Source: Micavibrio sp. UBA6139 (GTDB lineage Bacteria; Pseudomonadota; Alphaproteobacteria; Micavibrionales; Micavibrionaceae). Taken from it: 23,290 bases of DNA. Numbering within the stretch: position 1 is the first letter of the stretch; the number at the start of each line of letters is the position of its first letter. The position numbers were made by a program, and so were the translations under genes. Under the pieces are notes generated by a model. That model searched no databases and was not told where the DNA came from. It saw only the letters and a list, made by a program, of their open reading frames with translations. Shown piece by piece: positions 7,757 to 14,586 of the stretch. The DNA is taken from NCBI GenBank assembly GCA_002423285.1, contig DIVF01000019.1:1-23290 (forward strand), given 5' to 3'.

Positions 7757-8297
7757 CGCGGTGTCCTTCCATTGTACTATCTATATTCAAAAGATCGTAA
7801 CGCAGTTCGGGTGTGCTTGTTCCCGCATCCAGCCATATACGAAAAAATTCCTTGCCGAAATGAGGGGCGTCAATACGGCCAATTGCTTCACCATCTTCAT
7901 AAAAAATTGTTGCCCCGTCTGGTGTAGAGATTCCTGCAATTGTTGAGCCCGGAATTACATTGGGGAAAATATCACTCATAGTGCGATGCCACGATAAAAG
8001 ATCTTTTTCATTTTTGTATCCCAAGCGCCGCATCTCTCGCACTGCATGGTCGGCTATTTCACGCCCTGCAATCTTCTGAAGATAGCTTAACTCAAGTGCG
8101 AATGGTTTGTTTTCGGCATAAATACCTTGGGGGGCATAAAGTTTTGCATCGTAAACATCCCATAAAAATACCTGCGCGCGCCCCTGCCCTACAAGTCTGG
8201 CTTCGGGCACGTGGCTTGCTATATATTCCGCCGCATAGACAGGCGAAATTCCAATCATCGCATAAAGACACGCTATTCGGACCACGTTATGGCGCAT
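7707..8297 (-). CDS. Chalcone isomerase-like secreted protein
   Basis: A 196-residue protein with a Sec signal peptide cleaved after V-Y-A (about residue 22). The mature part matches bacterial chalcone-isomerase-like (Chalcone_3) proteins: VGQGRAQVFLWDVYDAKLYAP, FALELSYLQKIAGREIADHAVREMRRLG, SWHRTMSDIFPNVIPGSTI, GKEFFRIWLD. These bacterial homologues are thought to bind fatty acids rather than flavonoids. It starts 11 bases inside the methyltransferase gene, with GGAG eight bases before the ATG. The last about 25 residues (after RYDLLNIDS) look unlike the family and run 50 bases into the DUF3833 gene, suggesting that an earlier stop was lost or that the tail is lineage-specific. Confidence 0.82.
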   Translation of the reverse strand: MRHNVVRIACLYAMIGISPVYAAEYIASHVPEARLVGQGRAQVFLWDVYDAKLYAPQGIYAENKPFALELSYLQKIAGREIADHAVREMRRLGYKNEKDLLSWHRTMSDIFPNVIPGSTIAGISTPDGATIFYEDGEAIGRIDAPHFGKEFFRIWLDAGTSTPELRYDLLNIDSTMEGHRDEASINNHRSGGRHDN

Positions 8298-9456
8298 GGG
8301 ACATCTCCACTTGCATTACATCAATTCGCCCTGCGCGGAAACTGCCGGCGCAGGCGCCCAAATAAAATCGCCATAAACGAATAAAACCGTCATCGAACCC
8401 GAGCGCGCGCACCCGGTCAACGTTCTGGTCAAATGTTTTGAGCCATTCAACCAGCGTACGGGCATAATCCTGACCAAAAAAGAATTCACCGTTAACGCGC
8501 AAGCCCGCCTTTTCGGCCTCTTGCCGGAAACGAGTTGGGGACGGGAGCATTCCGCCTGGAAATATGAAGCTGCGGATAAAATCGCCCCCCCTTCGATAGC
8601 GAGCAAAATCATTATCATTCATGGTAATCGTTTGGATAACAGCTTTTCCGTCCGACGTCATGAGTTCGCGCAATTTGTTAAAATAGGTCGGCCAGAATTG
8701 CTCCCCCACCGCTTCGAACATTTCAATCGAAACGATTCGATCATAAAGACCCGATTGATGGCGATAATCTTCCAATGCTATATCGGCATATCCATTCGTG
8801 CGGCTGGTTGCATATGCGTGCTGCTGGTCAGAAAGCGTAATTCCCTTGAGCGCGTAGTCGCCTTGGTTATGGGCACGCTCTGCAAACCCGCCCCAGCCAC
8901 AGCCAACCTCAAGAACACGCCCTGAATTCGTTTCCATGCGATCAATAATGCGGTCATATTTATTGTCCTGCGCCTGTTGCAGGCTCTCAGTCTCGGTATT
9001 GTAAAGAGCGGAGGAATAGGTCATTGATGGATCAAGCCACAATCTATAAAAATCATTTCCCAAATCGTAATGTTCATGAATATTACGGCGGCTTCCCTTC
9101 AGCGTATTCATTTTGAGCAAATAGGAAAACATAGAGGCCGTGCGGGTATAACGATTTCCCAAAACAAGATCATCCAACACACGGCGGTTGCGAAGCCCCA
9201 GCACCGTGAAATCGACAAGGTTATCAGTGTGCCATTTTCCCGCGCGATAATCTTCCGCGAGGCCAATATCACCTTTTTGCATCATATTGGTAACAACACT
9301 CCAGTCATAAAGCTCTAGATGCGCCTTTTCACCAAGGATTTTTCCCTCAAACACGCGTGTTTTTCCATCTGGCGTTATAAGCGTCAGCGTGCCTGATTCC
9401 AAAGAATCAAGCCGTTTGAACAATTGATCTGAGGCAAGTTTTGCAAACATGGTCAT
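8287..9456 (-). CDS. Cyclopropane-fatty-acyl-phospholipid synthase-like methyltransferase
   Basis: A 389-residue SAM-dependent enzyme acting on unsaturated acyl chains of membrane phospholipids. Motifs are HEHYDLGNDFYRLWLD (about 127-142), TYSSALY, the SAM site VLEVGCGWGG (181-190), GITLSDQQHAYA, SIEMFEAVG, and the C-terminal CAGSFRAGRIDV with Cys369 at the position of the conserved Cfa cysteine. Close relatives include true cyclopropane synthases and the methylases of the Rhodobacter furan-fatty-acid pathway (UfaM and relatives), which I cannot separate by eye. The next ATG, six bases downstream at 9450, is an alternative start. TATAAT lies just before the start, and a TTACA-N4-TGTAA palindrome is 42 bases upstream, so the gene may have its own promoter within the operon. 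Confidence 0.9.
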   Translation of the reverse strand: MTMFAKLASDQLFKRLDSLESGTLTLITPDGKTRVFEGKILGEKAHLELYDWSVVTNMMQKGDIGLAEDYRAGKWHTDNLVDFTVLGLRNRRVLDDLVLGNRYTRTASMFSYLLKMNTLKGSRRNIHEHYDLGNDFYRLWLDPSMTYSSALYNTETESLQQAQDNKYDRIIDRMETNSGRVLEVGCGWGGFAERAHNQGDYALKGITLSDQQHAYATSRTNGYADIALEDYRHQSGLYDRIVSIEMFEAVGEQFWPTYFNKLRELMTSDGKAVIQTITMNDNDFARYRRGGDFIRSFIFPGGMLPSPTRFRQEAEKAGLRVNGEFFFGQDYARTLVEWLKTFDQNVDRVRALGFDDGFIRLWRFYLGACAGSFRAGRIDVMQVEMSHAP

Positions 9457-9458
9457 AA

Positions 9459-9464
9459 TATTAT
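9459..9464 (-). promoter_or_regulatory. Candidate -10 element directly before the methyltransferase gene
   Basis: On the minus strand the sequence reads GGATATAATATTATG: a perfect TATAAT ends three bases before the ATG at 9456. If it is used, the transcript would start at or next to the start codon. No good -35 stands 17 bp upstream (an activator-bound promoter would not need one). It may equally be chance in an AT-rich gap. Confidence 0.25.
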
Positions 9465-9497
9465 ATCCAATCGCCTGTAGTATTCCTTACGTTAGGA

Positions 9498-9511
9498 TTA
9501 CATTTTTGTAA
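9498..9511. promoter_or_regulatory. Palindromic operator candidate, site 2
   Basis: TTACA-TTTT-TGTAA, a perfect 14-bp inverted repeat that includes the TAA stop of the DUF1365 gene and lies 42-48 bases upstream of the methyltransferase start codons. It has the same arms and spacing as the site at 11562-11575, and these are the only two copies I found in the window. It resembles the CusR box (TGACAA-N2-TTGTCA) in architecture, so the CusR-like regulator at 12836-13516 is the natural candidate to bind it. Confidence 0.45.
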
Positions 9512-10277
9512 GGTTTCGACTCGCGCTGATCCGCTTCTGTTCTTGTCGTGGTTTGGGCACATATCGGATGCCCTTCACAATTAATTTCATCGCTTGATAA
9601 TGAATGAGAGCAACGGTTTTAAGCGTCACCAGCGGATATCTCCAAAATATGGATCGTGCTGTCGATTTGGTTAAATCCTCGTATTGTCCTGCAAGGGTGG
9701 TGACGAGTTGTTTTTTACCTTCTGCATCAAAATAATCAATATGTACGCGGAAATGATCTGATCCGGAATCAAACCTGAACGCGTAACTTCCCTCACGCTT
9801 TAGGAATGGGGAAACATGGAAAAGCTTTTCCCCTTCAAAGACGTCTTCTGAATGGATGGCACGGCTATCTTCATGCGCGCAAAGATATGTGTGTTTTTCC
9901 CCGAACGTGTTGTGGACTTCGCAGAGGACCGCCTTTAGCGCATTATCCTTATCATGGCATAGCCAGAAGCTGACTGGATTAAACACATGCCCCAAAATTC
10001 TCGGCATGCAGACCAAAACAACCTCACCATCAGCATAAATGCTGTATGATTCCAGAATCTTTTGGGCCCAGCTTTTTAAGGTTCCTATCGTTCCATCACC
10101 ATGGTCGCGATCATAAAAGCTTATAGCGCCCCGGGCATTGTACGAGATGGGCAAGTTTTCAAGCTGTGATAATGGCAGGGCAAGATAATAGATACCGTAG
10201 CGGAAATGATTTTTACGCGGGAAAAGACGCCCGTGCATAACATGGCCAGTGAGAATTTTTGGACGGTCTATTCCCAT
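9498..10277 (-). CDS. DUF1365 family protein
   Basis: A 259-residue protein of the DUF1365 family, biochemical role unknown, nearly always encoded beside an FAD-dependent amine-oxidase-like protein and a Cfa-like methyltransferase, as here. Family features are GHVMHGRLFPRKNHFRYGIYYLALPL near the N-terminus, RILGHVFNPVSFWLCHD, EVHNTFGEKHTYL, KLFHVSPFLKREGSYAFRF, and a basic C-terminus. The frame is open a further 31 codons upstream to 10370, but the ATG at 10277 starts directly at the conserved region and has GGGGGCAG about ten bases before it. That start overlaps the stop of the FAD-oxidoreductase gene by 10 bases, indicating coupled translation. The protein is probably cytoplasmic or membrane-associated. 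Confidence 0.88.
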   Translation of the reverse strand: MGIDRPKILTGHVMHGRLFPRKNHFRYGIYYLALPLSQLENLPISYNARGAISFYDRDHGDGTIGTLKSWAQKILESYSIYADGEVVLVCMPRILGHVFNPVSFWLCHDKDNALKAVLCEVHNTFGEKHTYLCAHEDSRAIHSEDVFEGEKLFHVSPFLKREGSYAFRFDSGSDHFRVHIDYFDAEGKKQLVTTLAGQYEDLTKSTARSIFWRYPLVTLKTVALIHYQAMKLIVKGIRYVPKPRQEQKRISASRNLTKM

Positions 10278-11515
10278 GGTATGGCTGCCCCCAACTTTCG
10301 CGCGACATTGATTGCGCTCCATAAACCGTCTTCGTGAAAGCCATAGCGTTGATAGGCACCACAAAACCACATGCCATTGACCCCTTGTATCGCATTAATC
10401 TGATCCTGCGCACGTATGGCGGCCTCATTGAATACAGGATGATAAAAGACATAATCATCATGAATACACGAAGAACCCGGCATGCGCGAAGGGTTGAGCG
10501 TAACAAAAACAGGTTCAGACGTTTCCAGAGGCTGTAGATTATTCATCCAATAACTCAAGGAAACATCAGATTTATCAGGCTCGGACGTATCATTTAGATA
10601 GACCCAGCTCGCCCAACATTTGCGGTGTGATGGCATAAAGCTTTCATCGCTGTGCACGACAATTCTGTTTTTCTGATAAGTAAAACGCCCCAGCACGGAA
10701 ACAAGTTCCGGATCAGGATTCTTGATCATCGCAACGGCTTCGTCCGGATGACATGCAAAAATGACCTGATCGAAAAAATATTCTCTGCCATTCTTATCGG
10801 CCAATCTGATCTGATCTTGGTGACGAGACGCTTCATGAATAACGATGCCGGTGTGGATCCGATCCTTGAAATCATGCGCCATACGGTGAACATATTCACG
10901 GCTCCCGCCCGTCACCGTGTACCATTGCGGCCGATGATTTATATTCAATAGGCCATGGTTTTTGAAAAAACGTATATAGGTCGCTGCCGGAAAATCCAGA
11001 ATCGCACTGATGGGGCAGCTCCAGATGGCAGCCCCCATCGCCAAAAGATAATATTGCCGAAACCAGCTGCCCATTTTCAGTTCATCAAGGCATTGGCCTA
11101 GCGTGATGGATGGGTCCTTGTCTAGATACTGCTCCGCCTGTTTATTAAAGCGCAATATATCGAAGATCATCTTCCAGTATGCTGGCCTGAAGAGATTCCT
11201 TTTCTGTGCAAATAATCCATATGAACTATATTCTAAAAAACCTTTGCCGATACTGACGCCAAAGGACATGTCGCTTTTTTCATACGGCACGCCGATCTTA
11301 TCAAAGAGCGCGAATAAATTCGGGTAATTCCAGTCGTTGAAAACGATAAACCCTGTATCAACGGGAACAACCCCGTCACGTGTCGTGATATCAATGGTCC
11401 GACTATGACCGCCAATGTAATCATTCTTTTCAAATACGGTAATATCGTGCTGCTGCCGCAGAAGCCACGCCGCCCCCAACCCCGAAATTCCCGCGCCGAT
11501 AATTGCAATTTTCAT
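10268..11515 (-). CDS. FAD-dependent amine-oxidase-like oxidoreductase
   Basis: A 415-residue flavoprotein of the NAD(P)/FAD-binding amine-oxidoreductase superfamily (COG2907-like). The N-terminal GxGxxG is IGAGISGLGAAWLL (G7, G9, G12), followed by FEKNDYIGGHSRT and DTGFIVFNDWNYPNL; the C-terminal flavin-contact segment is GMWFCGAYQRYGFHEDGLWSAINVA. It is complete and cytoplasmic. The reaction is unknown, but genes of this sort neighbour Cfa-like methylases, and in Rhodobacter a fatty-acid desaturase (UfaD) acts in the furan-fatty-acid pathway, so oxidation or desaturation of a methylated acyl chain is a reasonable guess. No clear Shine-Dalgarno precedes the ATG at 11515. A palindrome lies 47 bases upstream in the gap after the kinase gene. 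Confidence 0.88.
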   Translation of the reverse strand: MKIAIIGAGISGLGAAWLLRQQHDITVFEKNDYIGGHSRTIDITTRDGVVPVDTGFIVFNDWNYPNLFALFDKIGVPYEKSDMSFGVSIGKGFLEYSSYGLFAQKRNLFRPAYWKMIFDILRFNKQAEQYLDKDPSITLGQCLDELKMGSWFRQYYLLAMGAAIWSCPISAILDFPAATYIRFFKNHGLLNINHRPQWYTVTGGSREYVHRMAHDFKDRIHTGIVIHEASRHQDQIRLADKNGREYFFDQVIFACHPDEAVAMIKNPDPELVSVLGRFTYQKNRIVVHSDESFMPSHRKCWASWVYLNDTSEPDKSDVSLSYWMNNLQPLETSEPVFVTLNPSRMPGSSCIHDDYVFYHPVFNEAAIRAQDQINAIQGVNGMWFCGAYQRYGFHEDGLWSAINVARKLGAAIPWE

Positions 11516-11561
11516 AGGACCATCATGGGGGATAGGCCGTTACCCGTCTATGGCCCAATCA

Positions 11562-11575
11562 TTACAAAATTGTAA
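11562..11575. promoter_or_regulatory. Palindromic operator candidate, site 1
   Basis: TTACA-AAAT-TGTAA; with flanking bases the inverted repeat extends to ATTACAA-AA-TTGTAAT (11561-11576). It contains the sensor kinase stop codon and lies 47 bases upstream of the FAD-oxidoreductase ATG. The extended form differs from the CusR consensus (ATGACAA-N2-TTGTCAT) at one symmetrical base pair per arm. It is probably a binding site for the response regulator encoded just upstream (inference). Confidence 0.5.
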
Positions 11576-12833
11576 TAATCCTAAATCCACCCGTTAAATT
11601 TTCGGCGTGAACGGTTCCATGATGAAGCTCGACAACTGCTGCAACAAGGCTTAGCCCCAGCCCAGTCCCGACCGTGCTACGGCTTTCCTCGCTGCGGTAA
11701 AATCTCTCAAAAATCTTGCCCAGATCTTTATCTGGCACACCGGGACCGCTATCCATTATGTCGATAAGAATGCATCCATCCGTATGCCTAAGAGAAACAG
11801 AGATGGTGCCGCTTACCGGAGTGTATTTCAAGGCGTTGTCCAAAATATTGGCAAAAGCTTGAAACAAAAGATCACGGTCCCCTTCATAGGGCGCATTTTG
11901 AAGATCAACCGCCATGTGAATGGATTCATTTTCGGCGAGCGGTTCATAAAAATCGATGACGTCTTGAAGTACATCCTGAAGATCTATTTTTTGAAAACGG
12001 CTTCGTTGCTTTTCAGTTTCAATGCGTGAGATGCGCAATAAGGCATTGAAGATTGAAAGAAGATGGTCAGCCTCTTTCAACAGCTCTTCTTGCCTTTCCC
12101 CATGAGCGGATTCAATTTTTTGGCGCAAGCGCGTCAGCGGTGTCCTGAGATCATGTGCGATATTATCCGAAACCTGCCGCACACCGCTCATAAGCTGCTC
12201 TATCCTTGAAAGCAGCATGTTCAAAACAGTGGTCATGTTCCCCAGATCATCCCAGCGCGACCCGATGTCAACCCGCCGCGATAAATCTCCGGTCTCTATA
12301 ATATCCCGGGCCGTATTGGCAATTTTATTTGTACCGCTTACAACGAAGATACTGATCAAATAGCTGACAAAAACGACAATCATCACGAAAACGATGCTGG
12401 CAATCCCGATGATTTGCATGAACCGAAAATCATGTGTGATATCAGTAATGTCATAGCCGATGAGTAGATTTTTTCCATCCTGAAACCGATGTATTTTTGC
12501 CGCATAACGCGGTCCCCCTTGGGGATATTCAAACACAAGGATGCCTTCGCGCAACGTGAATGTATCCGGATTTATATGGTCTGGAAGCACACCATCTTCA
12601 TTCAAAGGGATATAAATTCTTTGTGCATGATATGGAAGAACAGACAGGCCCTCCAAACCTTCAATATAGCGTATTTCGGACTCTAAAACCGCTTCAGTGC
12701 TTTGCGCAAAATGTCCTTGGGCAAAATAATTGATAAAATATCCCAACGATAAGGCGGCCGCCCCGCACAGGATGGTAAAGAGCATGGCCATCCCGAAGCT
12801 TGAACTTTTGATATAACGCCGGCCCGTCATCAT
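11562..12833 (-). CDS. Two-component sensor histidine kinase
   Basis: A 423-residue inner-membrane kinase. It has a first membrane helix at about 13-37, a periplasmic sensor region of about 100 residues (38-139) with no recognised domain, a second helix at about 140-165, then a HAMP segment (TARDIIETGDLSRRVDIGSRWDDLG), and a HisKA box with His227 in AHDLRTPLTRLR. The ATPase domain has the N box (FANILDNALKYTP), G1 (DSGPGVPD), F (FERFYR) and G2 (GTGLGLSLV). The domain order is that of OmpR/CusS-type kinases. The ATG at 12833 is two bases after the response regulator stop; a second ATG follows immediately. The C-terminus is short but complete. The stimulus is unknown; the context points to a membrane or oxidative/light-related signal. 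Confidence 0.93.
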   Translation of the reverse strand: MMTGRRYIKSSSFGMAMLFTILCGAAALSLGYFINYFAQGHFAQSTEAVLESEIRYIEGLEGLSVLPYHAQRIYIPLNEDGVLPDHINPDTFTLREGILVFEYPQGGPRYAAKIHRFQDGKNLLIGYDITDITHDFRFMQIIGIASIVFVMIVVFVSYLISIFVVSGTNKIANTARDIIETGDLSRRVDIGSRWDDLGNMTTVLNMLLSRIEQLMSGVRQVSDNIAHDLRTPLTRLRQKIESAHGERQEELLKEADHLLSIFNALLRISRIETEKQRSRFQKIDLQDVLQDVIDFYEPLAENESIHMAVDLQNAPYEGDRDLLFQAFANILDNALKYTPVSGTISVSLRHTDGCILIDIMDSGPGVPDKDLGKIFERFYRSEESRSTVGTGLGLSLVAAVVELHHGTVHAENLTGGFRIITIL

Positions 12834-12835
12834 GG

Positions 12836-13516
12836 CTAAATATCCTTGATAATATAGCCCGCGCCGCGCACGGTCTGTATGAGAGACGTATTCGCATACT
12901 CATCAATTTTTCGGCGCAGACGTGAAATATGAACATCGATCACGTTGGTCTGAGGATCGAAATGATAATCCCATACATGTTCCAGCAACATTGTACGCGT
13001 CACAACCTGACCCTTATGGCGCAGCAGATATTCCAAAAGTTTGAACTCGCGCGTCTGTAATTCGATCTCTTGTTGCCCGCGCGTAACCTTACGGGAAAGA
13101 AGATTAAGCGTTAAATCTCCAGAAAACAAAGATGTTTCCCCTGATGTCGTGCCGTTATGCGCCCGCCGCGCCAGAATTTCCGAACGCGCGAGCAGTTCTG
13201 CAAAGGCAAAGGGTTTTACAAGATAATCATCGCCACCGGAGCGCAAGCCCTTCACTCTGTCATCAACCTCGCCGAGTGCGCTTAAAATCAAAACTGGTGT
13301 ATTGTTTCCAGCTCCACGCAATGTTTTTATAACAGTCAGCCCATCCAGTTCTGGCATCATTCTGTCGATAATCAACAAATCGTATTGCTCGGTTGTGGCA
13401 AGAAACAATCCGTCCTTGCCGTTGATTGCTGTATCAACAGTATGACCAGCCTCCTTCATACCCTTAACAATATAGGATAAGACTTCCGGTTCATCTTCAA
13501 CAATTAACAATCGCAT
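12836..13516 (-). CDS. OmpR/CusR-family response regulator
   Basis: A 226-residue transcription factor with an intact receiver domain (acidic pair E7/D8, phosphoacceptor Asp51 in LIIDRMMP, Ser79, Lys101 in LVKPF) and a winged-helix C-terminal domain (QTREFKLLEYLLRHKGQVVTR, DPQTNVIDVHISRLRRKID, RGAGY). The receiver end (ALGEVDDRVKGLRSGGDDYLVKPFAFAELLAR) is close in pattern to CusR/CopR/IrlR regulators, which bind inverted repeats. It is paired with the kinase two bases downstream and heads the lipid operon. Upstream are 116 AT-rich bases after the cyanophycinase gene, so it probably has its own promoter. No strong Shine-Dalgarno is seen. A perfect half-site (TTGTAAT, 13613-13619) lies about 97 bases upstream. 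Confidence 0.93.
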   Translation of the reverse strand: MRLLIVEDEPEVLSYIVKGMKEAGHTVDTAINGKDGLFLATTEQYDLLIIDRMMPELDGLTVIKTLRGAGNNTPVLILSALGEVDDRVKGLRSGGDDYLVKPFAFAELLARSEILARRAHNGTTSGETSLFSGDLTLNLLSRKVTRGQQEIELQTREFKLLEYLLRHKGQVVTRTMLLEHVWDYHFDPQTNVIDVHISRLRRKIDEYANTSLIQTVRGAGYIIKDI

Positions 13517-13632
13517 GTTTGAAACTTAAATTTTCATTGGAACTGGATACTCATCACTCAGATTACACACTATCCGATAGCTTTGTTAAACATATTTTGC
13601 ATTATGAATTTTTTGTAATTTTTTAAATTTTA

Positions 13633-14511
13633 TCAATCATGCGCCATCGCTGTTTTAGATTTTTTGACCCGCTTACCGGTCGGTATGCGGGTCACGAGGT
13701 CAAATTTATCGCCGGCACCCAGAACATGAAGCTTAACCCCGAAGATCGACAAAACTGAATCCTGCTCCCCTTCTGCAATATTGGATTCTGTAACACAGGC
13801 ACCATCGACAATATAAACAGCGCCGCTCCCTATGACGGAGAATTTTTTATTACGCACAACAATGGCTGTATCTTCGTCAATGCCGATTCCTAAAATACGT
13901 GGATTGAGAGCAATGGCCCCCATAAGACGCCCAATGCGTCCGCGCTCAGCAAAATGCTGGTCGATCGTGACATCGCGCATAAAACCAAGACCTGGGGCCA
14001 AATGCACATCACCGATTTTATAAGATTCATTATTGGCGCCCCGCACAAGCATGACTTCGGCCATCACAGAGGCACCGGCGGACGTCCCCGCAATCACACC
14101 GCCGCGCTCATAAATCTCCCAGATATGCGTCTCAAACGCGGTATCACCAATCTGACTGCTGATCCGCAATTGATCGCCGCCGGTAAAATAAATACCTGAC
14201 GCACCGTTTAATGCCTTAAGCCGTCCCTCATCGAGAGATTCATCACGGTCTTTAATGTAAAGTTCACTCAGGTGGTCGATGCCCAGTTTTTTAAAAGCCT
14301 TTTGATAAGACTCAAAATCGCCTTCGGGCTCCTCAGACGCCACGGTTGCGACGATAAGCTTTCCATTATAAAGGAGCTTCGCCACTTCCTGCAAAATGAG
14401 ACATTCGTTTTCCTTGTCTTCATGACCGCCAATAACAACTAAAGTGCCTGATTTTTTTGATTCTGTCTTTTTGCTCGTCGGTTTATTATTTTTACTTTTC
14501 GCTTTAGCCAT
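13633..14511 (-). CDS. cphB: Cyanophycinase (peptidase family S51)
   Basis: A 292-residue serine peptidase that cuts cyanophycin (multi-L-arginyl-poly-L-aspartate) into beta-Asp-Arg dipeptides in the cytoplasm. Motifs are VVIGGHEDK (about 25-33), YFTGGDQL (108-115), the nucleophile in GTSAGAS (Ser144), and TIDQHFAERGRIGRL with His186. It has no signal peptide, so it is intracellular mobilising CphB rather than the secreted CphE type. The first about 21 residues are a Lys/Ser-rich extension not usual for the family. It lies 75 bases downstream of cyanophycin synthetase on the same strand, giving a synthesis/degradation pair. The ATG is the only sensible start, with GAGAGTGGGTG shortly upstream. 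Confidence 0.93.
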   Translation of the reverse strand: MAKAKSKNNKPTSKKTESKKSGTLVVIGGHEDKENECLILQEVAKLLYNGKLIVATVASEEPEGDFESYQKAFKKLGIDHLSELYIKDRDESLDEGRLKALNGASGIYFTGGDQLRISSQIGDTAFETHIWEIYERGGVIAGTSAGASVMAEVMLVRGANNESYKIGDVHLAPGLGFMRDVTIDQHFAERGRIGRLMGAIALNPRILGIGIDEDTAIVVRNKKFSVIGSGAVYIVDGACVTESNIAEGEQDSVLSIFGVKLHVLGAGDKFDLVTRIPTGKRVKKSKTAMAHD

Positions 14512-14586
14512 GCAACACCCACTCTCTATCTTGTAAGGCTCACGGCCTAAGCATCACCACGAACAATGATGGACCGGGTGTGATTT

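Noticed and set aside
10278..10370. Longer N-terminus for the DUF1365 protein
   Set aside because: The extra 31 residues lie inside the FAD-oxidoreductase coding region, are not family-like, and the ATG at 10277 has a ribosome site and the conserved start.
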